Source: Bacteroidetes bacterium ADurb.Bin302 (GTDB lineage Bacteria; Bacteroidota; Bacteroidia; Bacteroidales; Paludibacteraceae). From it: DNA of 21,414 nucleotides. The stretch is taken from NCBI GenBank assembly GCA_002069025.1, contig MWBK01000068.1:1-21414 (forward strand), given 5' to 3'. Numbering within the stretch: position 1 is the first letter of the stretch; each line of letters opens with the position of its first letter. This document shows positions 7,578 to 16,811 of the stretch, in pieces. The position numbers were made by a program, and so were the translations under genes. Below the pieces are notes generated by a model, which was not told the origin of the DNA, searched no databases, and saw nothing but the letters and a program-made list of their open reading frames with translations.

Positions 7578-8402
7578 TTATAATTGTTCTTTATATTTAG
7601 CAAAAGCTGCTTGTTCTTGTTCTCTATAAGCTCCTAAACGCATCATCATTTCATCGAAGTTAACTTGGTGAGCATCAAATTCCGGGCCGTCAACACATAC
7701 AAATTTCGTTTCGCCTCCAATGCTTACACGACATGCACCACACATTCCCGTACCATCAACCATAATTGTATTTAACGAAGCTACTGTTGGTACATTATAT
7801 TTTTTAGTTAGAAGAGATACGAATTTCATCATTATAGCAGGACCTATAGTTACGCACAAATCAACTTTTTCGCGGTTAATTACATTCTCGACGCCATTAG
7901 TAACAAGTCCTTTTGTTCCATAAGAACCATCATCTGTCATAATAATGATTTCGTCTGCGTATTGACGCATTTGTTCTTCCAAGATTATTAAATCTTTAGT
8001 TCTTGCAGCAAGTACTACAATTACTTTGTTGCCTGCTTTTTTTAAAGCTTCAACAATAGGCAACATCGGAGCTGTTCCAACACCACCGCATGCGCAAACA
8101 ACAGTACCGAATTTCTCGATGTGTGTTGCTTTCCCAAGTGGACCAACTACATCTTCAATATAGTCGCCTACATTTAGCGAGCATAGTTTTGTTGATGAAA
8201 CTCCAATTTTTTGTACAACCAATCTGATTGTGCCTTTTTCAATATCAGATCCTGCAATTGTCAAAGGAATTCTTTCGCCATCTTTGTCAATACGAACAAT
8301 AACAAAATGCCCTGCTCGCCGAGCTTTAGCTATAAGTGGGGCTTCAATGTCTAAGCTAACCACATTTTCCGAAAAGTTTTCTTTTGATATAATCTTATTC
8401 AT
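7578..8402 (-). CDS. NfnA/SudB-like FAD/NAD-binding protein with [2Fe-2S] site
   Basis: The protein has 274 residues and resembles the dihydroorotate dehydrogenase electron-transfer subunit PyrK and sulfide dehydrogenase subunit beta. Residues 1-95 form a ferredoxin-reductase-type FAD domain (GERIPLTIAG, about 42-51). Next is an NAD-binding domain with ACGGVGTAPMLP (104-115). The C-terminal cluster site holds Cys221, Cys224 and Cys236, with Asp216 in VDGTGMCGAC. NfnA of Thermotoga is known to bind its [2Fe-2S] with three Cys and one Asp, so this pattern favours NfnA over PyrK, and no pyrD is adjacent. The stop is 16 bases before the gltA-like start, so the two are surely co-transcribed and probably form one complex that passes electrons among NADH, ferredoxin and NADP. 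It is first in its operon. I see only a degenerate promoter upstream (CATATTTTG near 8426-8433). Confidence 0.88.
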   Translation of the reverse strand: MNKIISKENFSENVVSLDIEAPLIAKARRAGHFVIVRIDKDGERIPLTIAGSDIEKGTIRLVVQKIGVSSTKLCSLNVGDYIEDVVGPLGKATHIEKFGTVVCACGGVGTAPMLPIVEALKKAGNKVIVVLAARTKDLIILEEQMRQYADEIIIMTDDGSYGTKGLVTNGVENVINREKVDLCVTIGPAIMMKFVSLLTKKYNVPTVASLNTIMVDGTGMCGACRVSIGGETKFVCVDGPEFDAHQVNFDEMMMRLGAYREQEQAAFAKYKEQL

Positions 8403-8485
8403 GAATTTTTTTTGAATTATAAGTTCAAAATATGTGTTATTTTTAAATTTTTAGATAAATACAATATTCAGAACCATCAATTTAT

Positions 8486-8531
8486 AAAAACGGATATGGG
8501 CGGGTTAATTTAACCCGCCCGTTTCTATCCG
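8486..8531 (-). terminator. Terminator of gdhA
   Basis: On the minus strand CGGATA (8531-8526) and TATCCG (8496-8491) enclose an inner 11-bp hairpin, GGGCGGGTTAA with TTAACCCGCCC (8520-8498). TTTTT then follows (8490-8486). This GC-rich nested stem lies 26 bases past the gdhA stop and separates it from the nfnA-like operon. Confidence 0.93.
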
Positions 8532-8556
8532 TGCATTTAATAGTTAATGTTAGTGC

Positions 8557-9891
8557 TTAGATGATACCTTGAGCCATCATAGCTTTAGCTACTTTCATAA
8601 AGCCTGCGATATTTGCACCCTTAGCATAGTTGATATATCCGTCAGGTTCAGTGCCATATTTAACACAGTTTGCATGAATGTCAGCCATGATACCTTTTAA
8701 TTTTGCATCAACTTCTTCGCGAGACCAACTTAAACGTTCAGAGTTTTGACTCATTTCCAAACCTGATGTTGCAACACCACCTGCGTTTGCAGCTTTACCC
8801 GGAGCATATAATAATTTAGCTTTTTGGAAGATATCAATAGCCTCAGGAGTTGTAGGCATGTTGGCACCTTCAGATACTGCTATGATTCCGTTATTAACGA
8901 GTTTTTGAGCGTCTTCAGCATTGATTTCGTTTTGTGTTGCTGATGGCAATGCGATATCAGCTTTCTCTCCCCAAGGACGAGCGCCTTCTACATATTTGCA
9001 ACCATATTTATCAGCATATTCTTTAATACGTCCACGTTGAACGTTCTTCAGATCTTTTATGAATTCCAATTTTTCTGTTGTGATACCATTTGGATCATAT
9101 ATATAACCATTAGAATCAGAAAGAGTCAAAGGAATTGCTCCTAATTCTATTAATTTCTCGCATGTGTATTGAGCAACGTTACCTGAACCTGATACAAGAC
9201 ATTTTTTGCCTTTAAGTTCGATGTTACGTGTTTTCAACATACTTAGCAAGAAGTAGATGTTACCATAACCGGTTGCTTCAGGACGAATTAATGATCCACC
9301 GAATTCCAAACCTTTACCGGTAAATGTACCTGTAAATTCGTGTTGTAATTTGCGATACATGCCGAACATGAAACCAACTTCACGACCACCAACACCTATA
9401 TCACCTGCAGGTATGTCAGTGTTAGGGCCTATGTGGCGAGCTAATTCAAGCAAATAAGCTTGGCAAAAACGCATCACTTCGTTGTTAGATTTACCTCTTG
9501 GTGAGAAATCCGAACCGCCTTTTGCGCCACCCATAGGCAATGTTGTAAGTGCGTTTTTAAATGTTTGCTCGAAAGCAAGGAATTTTAAAATTGACAAGTT
9601 AACCGAAGAGTGGAAACGAATACCACCTTTATAAGGTCCGATAGCCATGTTGTGTTGTACACGATACGCCATATTGGTTTGTACGTTTCCTTTATCATCT
9701 ACCCATGATACGCGGAATGTAAAAATACGATCCGGAATGCAAAGTCTCTCAATTAAATTAGCTTTTTCAAACTCGGGATGTTTGTTGTACTCCTCTTCGA
9801 TTGAATTTAATACTTCACTTACAGCTTGAATATATTCAGGTTCATTTGGAAACCTTTTCTTCAAGCCTTCTACTACATTTTGTGCATTCAT
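8557..9891 (-). CDS. gdhA: Glutamate dehydrogenase, hexameric NAD(P)-dependent
   Basis: Reversible reductive amination of 2-oxoglutarate to glutamate; probably a main ammonia-assimilation enzyme here. The protein has 444 residues, the family's typical length. Signatures: the substrate-binding region MAIGPYKGGIRFH (82-94), the catalytic lysine Lys124 in PMGGAKGGSDF, PAGDIGVGGREVG with Asp164, and the nucleotide-fold motif VSGSGNVAQY (about 234-243). The frame is open to 9954, but an exact promoter element lies at 9949-9942 inside that extension. MNAQNVVEGLKKRFPNEPEY is a natural N-terminus, so 9891 is chosen. It is monocistronic with its own promoter and terminator. The NADP preference usual for this subgroup is assumed, not demonstrated. 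Confidence 0.96.
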   Translation of the reverse strand: MNAQNVVEGLKKRFPNEPEYIQAVSEVLNSIEEEYNKHPEFEKANLIERLCIPDRIFTFRVSWVDDKGNVQTNMAYRVQHNMAIGPYKGGIRFHSSVNLSILKFLAFEQTFKNALTTLPMGGAKGGSDFSPRGKSNNEVMRFCQAYLLELARHIGPNTDIPAGDIGVGGREVGFMFGMYRKLQHEFTGTFTGKGLEFGGSLIRPEATGYGNIYFLLSMLKTRNIELKGKKCLVSGSGNVAQYTCEKLIELGAIPLTLSDSNGYIYDPNGITTEKLEFIKDLKNVQRGRIKEYADKYGCKYVEGARPWGEKADIALPSATQNEINAEDAQKLVNNGIIAVSEGANMPTTPEAIDIFQKAKLLYAPGKAANAGGVATSGLEMSQNSERLSWSREEVDAKLKGIMADIHANCVKYGTEPDGYINYAKGANIAGFMKVAKAMMAQGII

Positions 9892-9941
9892 AATTATGTT
9901 GTTTATTAGAAATAACTTATGTTTTGAGTTCTTTTGATGTG

Positions 9942-9974
9942 CAAAGTTAAACAAAAAAATAGTTGAAGCACAAA
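9942..9974 (-). promoter_or_regulatory. Promoter of gdhA
   Basis: The -7 element TAACTTTG (9949-9942) matches TAnnTTTG. A -33 TTTG lies at 9974-9971 with a 21-base spacer. This is one of the best promoters in the window. It gives a leader of about 45 bases. Confidence 0.75.
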
Positions 9975-10210
9975 AGCCATAAATAAAATAGATACAAAAA
10001 AACGATATAGTGCAATTTGTTATATTTTTACTATTAAAACTACCACATTGTAATTAATTGCAATTATTTGCTTATAAATTGATATTTTGGTGTTTCTAAA
10101 AATACGATTATTGTGAAAAAGATATCATTTATATTTTTATTGTGCATAATTTTCTTAATTTTGCTGTTCAAAGCATTTGTCTCTAAATTTATATTTATAC
10201 CTATTATATT
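9975..10210. other. AT-rich intergenic spacer, no supported gene
   Basis: This is the rest of the 319-base gap between gdhA and the next gene. It is very AT-rich. A GTG-initiated 48-codon hydrophobic frame (10113-10259) overlaps the next gene out of frame but has no supporting signal. No exact TAnnTTTG element for the downstream gene was found; TATTTTG near 10083-10089 is only close. Confidence 0.5.
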
Positions 10211-10603
10211 ATGTTTAAAAATTGCGTTATTAGTACAAAGGCAAAAGTTATTAGCATAATTTCTGCCGTATTGCTCCTGACATTAGCAGGATTTATATAT
10301 TTCAGATTTTATTTTGTATTTGGAGAAGGTGTAAAAGCTGGTGAACTTAATTACTGTACTTATAAGGGATATATATTTAAAACATATGAAGGAAAATTGA
10401 TTCAATCGGGTTTTAAAGCACAATCAATAGGAACCATACAATCATATGAATTTCCTTTTTCTGTAGAGAATAAATTAATTGCTGATTCTTTGATGCGCTG
10501 TAGTGGACGTCATGTAGAACTTCACTATAAGGAGTATATTGCTCCGATCCCTTGGCGAGGAGTTAGCAAGTTTGTTGTAGATGATATCATTTCAGTAAAA
10601 TAA
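10211..10603 (+). CDS. Small membrane-anchored protein of unknown function
   Basis: The protein has 130 residues. The N-terminus ([14 protein letters not shown]) is short and basic. One membrane helix follows (about 14-34), then a soluble C-terminal domain of about 95 residues, presumably on the outer face of the inner membrane. The soluble part contains [31 protein letters not shown] and a late [12 protein letters not shown] segment with alternating hydrophobic pattern typical of beta strands. From memory, similar short proteins are conserved in Bacteroidales and are sometimes misnamed 6-phosphogluconate dehydrogenase. Nothing here resembles that enzyme: there is no Rossmann motif and the length is a quarter of it. 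It has its own terminator and stands alone. Coding is supported by the complete frame between normal signals and by codon use like its neighbours. Function unknown. Confidence 0.8.
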   Translation: MFKNCVISTKAKVISIISAVLLLTLAGFIYFRFYFVFGEGVKAGELNYCTYKGYIFKTYEGKLIQSGFKAQSIGTIQSYEFPFSVENKLIADSLMRCSGRHVELHYKEYIAPIPWRGVSKFVVDDIISVK

Positions 10604-10620
10604 TTTTTTTGCTATTTAGC

Positions 10621-10652
10621 AATCCCAACTCAAAAGAGTTGGGATTTTTTTT
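10621..10652 (+). terminator. Terminator after the 130-residue gene
   Basis: AATCCCAACTC (10621-10631), loop AAAA, then GAGTTGGGATT (10636-10646) pair perfectly over 11 bp and run into T residues up to 10652. It lies inside the apparent upstream extension of the valS frame, which shows that the extension is not translated. Confidence 0.93.
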
Positions 10653-10687
10653 ATTATATGATATACATTATGTAATAACATTTTATG

Positions 10688-10695
10688 TACCTTTG
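10688..10695 (+). promoter_or_regulatory. -7 promoter element of valS
   Basis: TACCTTTG matches TAnnTTTG and lies 27 bases before the chosen valS ATG, after the preceding terminator. No good -33 TTTG is visible. Confidence 0.62.
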
Positions 10696-10722
10696 TCCTT
10701 TCATATTTTTAGAGACCTTTTT

Positions 10723-13347
10723 ATGGAATTAGAAAGCAAATATAAGCCTTCAGAAGTTGAACCGAAGTGGTATCAGTATTGGTTGGATAATGGTATGTTT
10801 AATTCGAAACCGGATAATCGCGAACCCTATACCATAGTAATACCTCCACCAAATGTAACAGGTGTCTTACACATGGGGCACATGCTTAATAATACCATAC
10901 AAGATATTTTAGTAAGACGTGCCAGAATGTTAGGGAAAAATGCATGTTGGGTACCAGGTACAGATCATGCATCAATTGCAACAGAAGCAAAAGTTGTAAA
11001 TAGATTGGCTCAACAGGGTATTAAAAAAACAGATCTTACGCGTGATGAGTTTTTGAAACATGCATGGGAATGGACTGACGAACATGGTGGCATAATACTT
11101 AAACAATTACGTAAACTGGGGGCTTCGTGCGATTGGAGCAGAACTTCATTTACAATGGATGAGATTCGTTCTGAAAGTGTGATAAGCGTATTTTGTGATT
11201 TGTATCAAAAAGGCTTGATATATAGAGGTGTAAGAATGGTCAATTGGGATCCTAAAGCACTTACAGCTTTGTCTGATGAAGAAGTTATGTATCAAGAAGA
11301 GCATGGTAAATTATTTTATTTACGTTATAAAATAGAAGGAGAAGATGGATATGCAGTTGTAGCTACAACTCGTCCTGAAACTATAATGGGTGATACTGCA
11401 ATGTGTATCAATCCTAATGATCCTAAAAACCAGCATCTCAAAGGTAAAAAAGTAATAGTTCCTTTAGTTGGACGTGTTATTCCTGTAATTGAAGATGAAT
11501 ATGTTGATATAGAGTTTGGGACCGGTTGCTTAAAAGTAACTCCGGCACATGATGTTAACGACTATATGTTGGGTGAAAAATATAATTTACCTACAATAGA
11601 CATCTTTAATGATAATGGTACAATAAGTGAAGCTGCCGGTATTTATGTAGGTATGGATAGGTTTGATGTACGCAAGCAAATTGAAAAAGATTTGGAAGCT
11701 GCAGATTTACTCGAAAAAACCGAAGCCTATACTAATAAAGTCGGATATTCCGAACGTACCCGTGTAGTTATTGAACCTAAATTGTCGATGCAGTGGTTCC
11801 TAAAAATGGAGCATCTTGCAAAACCCGCTTTAGATGAAGTAATGAACGATAATCTTAAATTCTATCCTCCAAAATACAAAAATACATATCGTCATTGGAT
11901 GGAGAATATTAAGGATTGGTGCATCAGTCGTCAACTTTGGTGGGGGCATCGAATACCTGCTTATTATTTGCCTCAAGGTGGTTTTGTAGTAGCTAAATCG
12001 GCTGAAGAGGCTTTGGTTATAGCAAAACAGAAAACAGGAGATGAGTTCTTGACCATTAAAGACTTAAAACAAGACGAAGATTGCTTGGATACATGGTTTT
12101 CATCATGGTTATGGCCTATATCACTATTCGACGGAATAAACAAACCCGGAAATAAAGAAATCTCATATTACTATCCAACTGACGACTTGGTTACAGGACC
12201 TGATATTATATTCTTTTGGGTAGCACGTATGATAATGGCAGGCTATGAATATAAAGGTGATATGCCATTTAAACATGTTTATTTCACAGGTATCGTGCGT
12301 GATAAGTTAGGTAGAAAGATGTCAAAATCATTAGGTAATTCGCCTGATCCACTTGATTTGATTTCGAAATACGGAGCAGATGGTGTTCGTATGGGTATGA
12401 TGTTGGCAGCCCCTGCCGGCAATGATGTACATTTTGATGAGGCATTATGCGAACAAGGACGTAATTTTAATAATAAGATTTGGAATGCACTGCGTTTGGT
12501 TAAAGGTTGGCAAGTTTCTGATTCTACACAACCTGAAATAGCAAAAATGGCAGTTGAATGGTTTGATGAACAATTGAGCGCAACTATAGAGGAAGTAAAT
12601 GATCAATTCGATAAATATCGTTTATCGGAAGCATTACTTCGTGTTTATAAATTGTTTTGGGATGAGTTTTCTTCTTGGTATCTTGAAATGATTAAACCGG
12701 CTTATGGCCAGGCTATCGACAATGTTACATATCAAGCAACTTTGAAATTCTTTGAAAAATTATGTTTGCTATTGCATCCATTTATGCCGTTTATTACAGA
12801 AGAAGTATGGCAAGTTATTTCAGAACGTAAAAATGGTGAAAGTATAATGTATGCATCTTGGCCATTTTCAGGCAAAACAAATCCTAAATTTTTAGATTCT
12901 TTTGAACGTACCAAAGAATTGGTATCAGCCATACGTGCAGTCCGTTTAGAAAAAAATATTCCATTTAAAGATGATTTGCGTTTACAAGTATTATCTAACG
13001 GACATGATAATTCTTACAATACAGTTGTCGCTAAAATGTGTAATATATCTTCAATAGAAGAGATATCTGAAAAGGAAGCTATGTCAGTTTCTTTCTTAGT
13101 GCGTACTGTTGAATATGCTATTCCATTAGCAAAAAGTCTGAATGTTGAAGAAGAAATAAAAAAAACAGATGCTGAAATCAAATATTTAGAAGGATTTTTA
13201 GTTTCTGTTGAAAAAAAATTAAGTAACGAAAAATTTGTTGCTAATGCAAAACCTGAAGTCGTTGAAATCGAACGCAAGAAAAAGGCTGATGCAGAAAGCA
13301 AGTTGTCTAGTATGCGTCTTACATTGTCGCGATTATCTAAGAACTAA
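10723..13347 (+). CDS. valS: Valyl-tRNA synthetase
   Basis: Class I aminoacyl-tRNA synthetase charging tRNA-Val. The protein has 874 residues, the normal size. The ATP-binding HIGH-type motif is HMGH (50-53) within [15 protein letters not shown]. The editing (CP1) domain has TTRPET (215-220), the site that clears mischarged threonyl-tRNA. KMSKS is at 532-536. The C-terminal 65 residues form the charged coiled-coil arm that contacts tRNA. The frame opens at 10609, but a terminator and a promoter lie within that stretch and [20 protein letters not shown] is the standard N-terminus, so 10723 is used. The tryptophanase-family gene follows 44 bases downstream with no terminator between, so the two may share a transcript. 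Confidence 0.97.
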   Translation: MELESKYKPSEVEPKWYQYWLDNGMFNSKPDNREPYTIVIPPPNVTGVLHMGHMLNNTIQDILVRRARMLGKNACWVPGTDHASIATEAKVVNRLAQQGIKKTDLTRDEFLKHAWEWTDEHGGIILKQLRKLGASCDWSRTSFTMDEIRSESVISVFCDLYQKGLIYRGVRMVNWDPKALTALSDEEVMYQEEHGKLFYLRYKIEGEDGYAVVATTRPETIMGDTAMCINPNDPKNQHLKGKKVIVPLVGRVIPVIEDEYVDIEFGTGCLKVTPAHDVNDYMLGEKYNLPTIDIFNDNGTISEAAGIYVGMDRFDVRKQIEKDLEAADLLEKTEAYTNKVGYSERTRVVIEPKLSMQWFLKMEHLAKPALDEVMNDNLKFYPPKYKNTYRHWMENIKDWCISRQLWWGHRIPAYYLPQGGFVVAKSAEEALVIAKQKTGDEFLTIKDLKQDEDCLDTWFSSWLWPISLFDGINKPGNKEISYYYPTDDLVTGPDIIFFWVARMIMAGYEYKGDMPFKHVYFTGIVRDKLGRKMSKSLGNSPDPLDLISKYGADGVRMGMMLAAPAGNDVHFDEALCEQGRNFNNKIWNALRLVKGWQVSDSTQPEIAKMAVEWFDEQLSATIEEVNDQFDKYRLSEALLRVYKLFWDEFSSWYLEMIKPAYGQAIDNVTYQATLKFFEKLCLLLHPFMPFITEEVWQVISERKNGESIMYASWPFSGKTNPKFLDSFERTKELVSAIRAVRLEKNIPFKDDLRLQVLSNGHDNSYNTVVAKMCNISSIEEISEKEAMSVSFLVRTVEYAIPLAKSLNVEEEIKKTDAEIKYLEGFLVSVEKKLSNEKFVANAKPEVVEIERKKKADAESKLSSMRLTLSRLSKN

Positions 13348-13391
13348 TCTAATAATCAATAAATAATTATTTTAAAATCTTTAATGCAATC

Positions 13392-14852
13392 ATGAGTGAG
13401 CAACCTTCAAAAATTTCATTCTACAAAGGAGATAATATTCCTTTGGAGATGCACAAAGTTAGAATTGTACAAAAACTATTTTTACCAAAAATAGAAGATC
13501 GTAAACAAAACATGAATGATGCCGGCAACAATACTTTCTTGTTGCAAAATCGCGACATCTTTATGGATATGTTAACCGATAGTGGTGTTAATGCAATGAG
13601 TGATCGTCAACAAGCAGCGATGTTAGTAGCAGACGATAGCTATGCAGGCAGCGAGACTTATAATCGTTTAACAAATAAACTTACAGAACTTTTTGGTACA
13701 AAATATTTTCTCCCTACACATCAAGGTCGTGCCGCTGAGAATATATTGGCAGAAGCTTTTGTAAGACCAGGAATGGTAACTTTGATGAACTTCCACTTTA
13801 CAACAACAAAAGCTCACATTACTCGTATGGGAGGTTCTGTTGAAGAATTAATTATCAAAGAAGGTTTGGAACCAAACAATAATAATCCTTTTAAAGGAAA
13901 CTTTGATTTGGATTTATTGCGTAAACGTATTAAAGAAGTAGGACCTAAGAATGTAGCATTCGTTCGTATCGAGGCAGGCACAAACTTAGTTGGTGGACAA
14001 CCACTTTCAATGGAGAACATGCTGGCTGTATCAGATATTTGTAAAGAGTATGGTGTAATGAGTGTACTAGATGCATCATTATTACAAGATAACTTATACT
14101 TTATCAAAGTACGTGAAGCAGCTGCAAAAGACATGTCAATTCCACAGATTACACGTAAATTGGCAGATGCAATGGATATTATTTACTTCTCGGCACGTAA
14201 ATTAGGTTTTGCTCGTGGTGGTGGTATTTCAATGCGTGATGAAAAACTTTGTTTAAAAATGAAAGAATTTGTTCCATTGTATGAAGGATTCTTAACTTAT
14301 GGCGGTATGTCTGTTCGCGAAATGGAAGCTATCACGGTTGGTTTGGATGAAACAATGGATTTTGATATTATCTCACAAGGACCTCAATTTATTAAATATA
14401 TGTGTGATGAATTGGAGAAACATGGTGTTCCTGTTATAACTCCTGCAGGTGGCTTGGGTTGTCACTTGAATGCTAGCGAAATATTGCCTCAAATACCACA
14501 TAATCAATATCCTGCTGCTGCATTAGGTTCTGCATTATATATAGCAGGTGGTGTTCGTGGTATGGAACGCGGTACATTGTCAGAGCAACGTGAAGCAGAT
14601 GGTACAGAACGTTATGCTGAATTAGAATTACTTCGTTTAGCAGTACCTCGTCGTGTATATACATTGTCTCAAATAAATTATGCTGTTGACCGTATTAAAT
14701 GGTTATTTGATAATCGTAATTTAATTGGAGGCTTGGAATTCTATGAAGAACCAAAAGTACTTCGTTTCTTCTTTGGTCGTTTACGTCCAACTTCAGATTG
14801 GCAAGAGAAATTAGTTGCTAAATTCCGTAAAGATTTTGGTGACAGTTTATAA
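13392..14852 (+). CDS. Tryptophanase/tyrosine phenol-lyase family PLP lyase (beta-eliminating lyase)
   Basis: The protein has 486 residues of the fold type I PLP family that cleaves tryptophan to indole, or tyrosine to phenol, plus pyruvate and ammonia. Conserved positions include NTFLLQNRDIFMDMLTDSG, AMSDRQ, SYAGSE (Tyr84), PTHQGRAAEN (Arg113), TNLVGGQP (Asn198), the PLP lysine Lys270 in FSARK, and PRRVYT (419-424). Two positions known to separate the activities look tyrosine phenol-lyase like: Thr137 in HFTTT, where tryptophanase has Asp, and Arg393 in MERG, where tryptophanase has an aliphatic residue. The usual DATR of the cofactor pocket is DASL (227-230), so an arginine is missing. A database will probably call it tryptophanase; I consider the substrate open. 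No exact promoter was found; it may be read with valS. It ends at a strong terminator. Confidence 0.88.
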   Translation: MSEQPSKISFYKGDNIPLEMHKVRIVQKLFLPKIEDRKQNMNDAGNNTFLLQNRDIFMDMLTDSGVNAMSDRQQAAMLVADDSYAGSETYNRLTNKLTELFGTKYFLPTHQGRAAENILAEAFVRPGMVTLMNFHFTTTKAHITRMGGSVEELIIKEGLEPNNNNPFKGNFDLDLLRKRIKEVGPKNVAFVRIEAGTNLVGGQPLSMENMLAVSDICKEYGVMSVLDASLLQDNLYFIKVREAAAKDMSIPQITRKLADAMDIIYFSARKLGFARGGGISMRDEKLCLKMKEFVPLYEGFLTYGGMSVREMEAITVGLDETMDFDIISQGPQFIKYMCDELEKHGVPVITPAGGLGCHLNASEILPQIPHNQYPAAALGSALYIAGGVRGMERGTLSEQREADGTERYAELELLRLAVPRRVYTLSQINYAVDRIKWLFDNRNLIGGLEFYEEPKVLRFFFGRLRPTSDWQEKLVAKFRKDFGDSL

Positions 14853-14923
14853 TTGCTGATTTTGGCATATTATGCGAGAAGCATTATATTCGGCCTAAGC
14901 AATTAATATTGGAATATATAAAC

Positions 14924-14959
14924 AAAAAGGATGATTCTCAACCGAGAATCATCCTTTTT
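14924..14959. terminator. Bidirectional terminator between the PLP lyase and the acyl-CoA synthetase
   Basis: AAAAAGGATGATTCTC (14924-14939) pairs perfectly over 16 bp with GAGAATCATCCTTTTT (14944-14959) around an AACC loop. T tracts face both ways, so it serves both convergent transcripts. Confidence 0.94.
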
Positions 14960-14980
14960 GTTTGCAATTAAAGCATATAA

Positions 14981-16801
14981 TTAGTCTTCAGTATACATAG
15001 CTGCAATTTCTTTTGAAAATAGCTCGTTGATTACCTTACGTTTAAGTTTTAATGTATTTGTAAGGTGTCCTTGCTCCATTGTAAAAGGTTTAACAAGAAG
15101 AGTAAATTTCTTAATCTGTTCGTATTTTGCCAATTCTTTGGTTCTATTTTTAATAACATCTTCGTATAAAGCAACAATCTCGGGATTTTGTATTAAATCT
15201 GCACGTGATTCGTATTTAATACCTTTTTCTTTTGCATATGGCTCAAGGATATCGAAAGCCGGTACGATAAGCATTGTAACATATTTACGTTCATTACCTA
15301 TTGCAGCAGCTTGCTCTACAAATTTATCATCACAAATAATACCTTCTAACAATTGTGGTGCAATATATTTTCCACCGGCAGTTTTAAATAAATCTTTGAT
15401 ACGGTCTGTAATGTATAAATTGTTGTCCATATCAATATAGCCGGCATCTCCGGTTTTAAACCAACCATCACTTGTAAATGCTTCTTTGTTTGCATCCGGG
15501 CGTTTATAATATCCGGCTGTAATAGTCTTGCCTTTTAGTAATATTTCACCTTCTTCCGAAATTTTTACTTGTAAGTTTGGCATAATACGACCAATTGAAC
15601 CGATTACGTAATCACGATTCTCAGGGAAGAAACATGATACAGTAGCTGTTGATTCTGTTAAGCCGTATCCGTAGCAAACATTTATGCCAATAGCGTGCAT
15701 AAATTCATTTATTTCATCAGACAAGCGTGCACCTGCGCATGGAAAATATTTACAGTTTTCCAAACCGGCCGCCTTATGTACCATCTTAAACAAAGGCTTA
15801 GCAAAAAACTTGTATCGTGTTCCTAAATCAGGAGGCGTACGTTTACCAAAGCGTTTATAATTCAGATTTCTTTTACGGCCAATAGAAATAGCCCATTTAA
15901 AGAATAATTGCATCAGTTTAGGCGTAGATTCTATTTTTGCATTTATAGCAGCATAAACTTTTTCCCAGTATCTTGGCACAGCACACATTAGGGTAGGGCG
16001 TACCTCTAAAATGGTTGTCTGGATCTCTGCAGGTGAGCGGTTGATGTACACTCTCACGCCGTGGCCTAAACAAAAATAATCCCATGTACGTTCAAATACG
16101 TGTGTTAATGGCAAGGATGCCATAGAGGTATCATTATCTGTAGTAATAGCAAGTCTTTCTTCGTGTATGCGTATTGCCTCAGTAAAATTAGATTGATGTA
16201 ACATTACGCCTTTAGGAGTACCGGTAGTTCCTGATGTATATATAATGTTCATCAAGTCGTCTTCTGAAGTTTTTGCTAAACGTCTATCTATTTCTGCATC
16301 ATTGTTAGCTTTTTCGCCTACAAGCAGTAAATCACTGTATCTTATGGCATTTTTATTGCCTTTTAAATCCACTTTAGGATCTATTACAATCAACTTCTTT
16401 ATGAATTTTGAAGTTTTTTGAACTTCCATTGCAACGTCATATTGATATTGTTCTCCAACGAACAGATACTCAATTTCTGCATCATTTACAATATATTCAA
16501 TTTGAGGAGCAGTTGATGTTGCATATAATGGAACAGATGCTGCTTTTGCCGCAAAATTGGCAAAATCTGCAATAATAACCTCATACATATTTTGTGAAAA
16601 AATACCTACGCGGTCGCCTTCTTTTACATCTATTGAAATTAATGCCTTACCAATTAAACGAACTTGGCGTGCAGATTCATTCCATGTTATAGGTAACCAT
16701 GTTTTAGTATTATCATCGCGAAAATACATAGCAGGACGATCTCCATATTTCTTAGCTTGAGTAAATACTAAATGTGACAGATGAACATTTTTATTTTCCA
16801 T
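14981..16801 (-). CDS. Long-chain fatty acid-CoA ligase (AMP-forming)
   Basis: Activates fatty acids to acyl-CoA through an acyl-adenylate; FadD/ACSL-like, 606 residues. Adenylate-forming motifs in order: the P-loop-like YTSGTTGTPKG (188-198), GYGLTES (378-384), TGD (450-452) and DRIKDLFKTAGGKYIAP (466-482), where the hinge and phosphopantetheine-side residues lie. The long N-terminal part (LVFTQAKKYGDRPAMYF) and the insertion after LTHVFERTWDYF are typical of the long-chain group common in Bacteroidota. It is the last gene of the acpP-fabF-rnc unit, starting 10 bases after the rnc stop. Its place beside the acyl carrier protein and condensing enzyme suggests recycling or incorporation of exogenous fatty acids rather than beta-oxidation, but that is inference. 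Confidence 0.93.
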   Translation of the reverse strand: MENKNVHLSHLVFTQAKKYGDRPAMYFRDDNTKTWLPITWNESARQVRLIGKALISIDVKEGDRVGIFSQNMYEVIIADFANFAAKAASVPLYATSTAPQIEYIVNDAEIEYLFVGEQYQYDVAMEVQKTSKFIKKLIVIDPKVDLKGNKNAIRYSDLLLVGEKANNDAEIDRRLAKTSEDDLMNIIYTSGTTGTPKGVMLHQSNFTEAIRIHEERLAITTDNDTSMASLPLTHVFERTWDYFCLGHGVRVYINRSPAEIQTTILEVRPTLMCAVPRYWEKVYAAINAKIESTPKLMQLFFKWAISIGRKRNLNYKRFGKRTPPDLGTRYKFFAKPLFKMVHKAAGLENCKYFPCAGARLSDEINEFMHAIGINVCYGYGLTESTATVSCFFPENRDYVIGSIGRIMPNLQVKISEEGEILLKGKTITAGYYKRPDANKEAFTSDGWFKTGDAGYIDMDNNLYITDRIKDLFKTAGGKYIAPQLLEGIICDDKFVEQAAAIGNERKYVTMLIVPAFDILEPYAKEKGIKYESRADLIQNPEIVALYEDVIKNRTKELAKYEQIKKFTLLVKPFTMEQGHLTNTLKLKRKVINELFSKEIAAMYTED

Positions 16802-16811
16802 TTTGTGTAAA

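Noticed and set aside
8426..8433. Possible promoter CATATTTTG ahead of the nfnA-like gene
   Set aside because: It lacks one T of TAnnTTTG and has no -33 partner at a proper distance, so it is not listed as a promoter.
10113..10259. GTG-initiated hydrophobic small frame of 48 codons
   Set aside because: AT-rich DNA readily gives Phe/Ile/Leu-rich frames; there is no ribosome site or exact promoter, and it overlaps the next gene out of frame.
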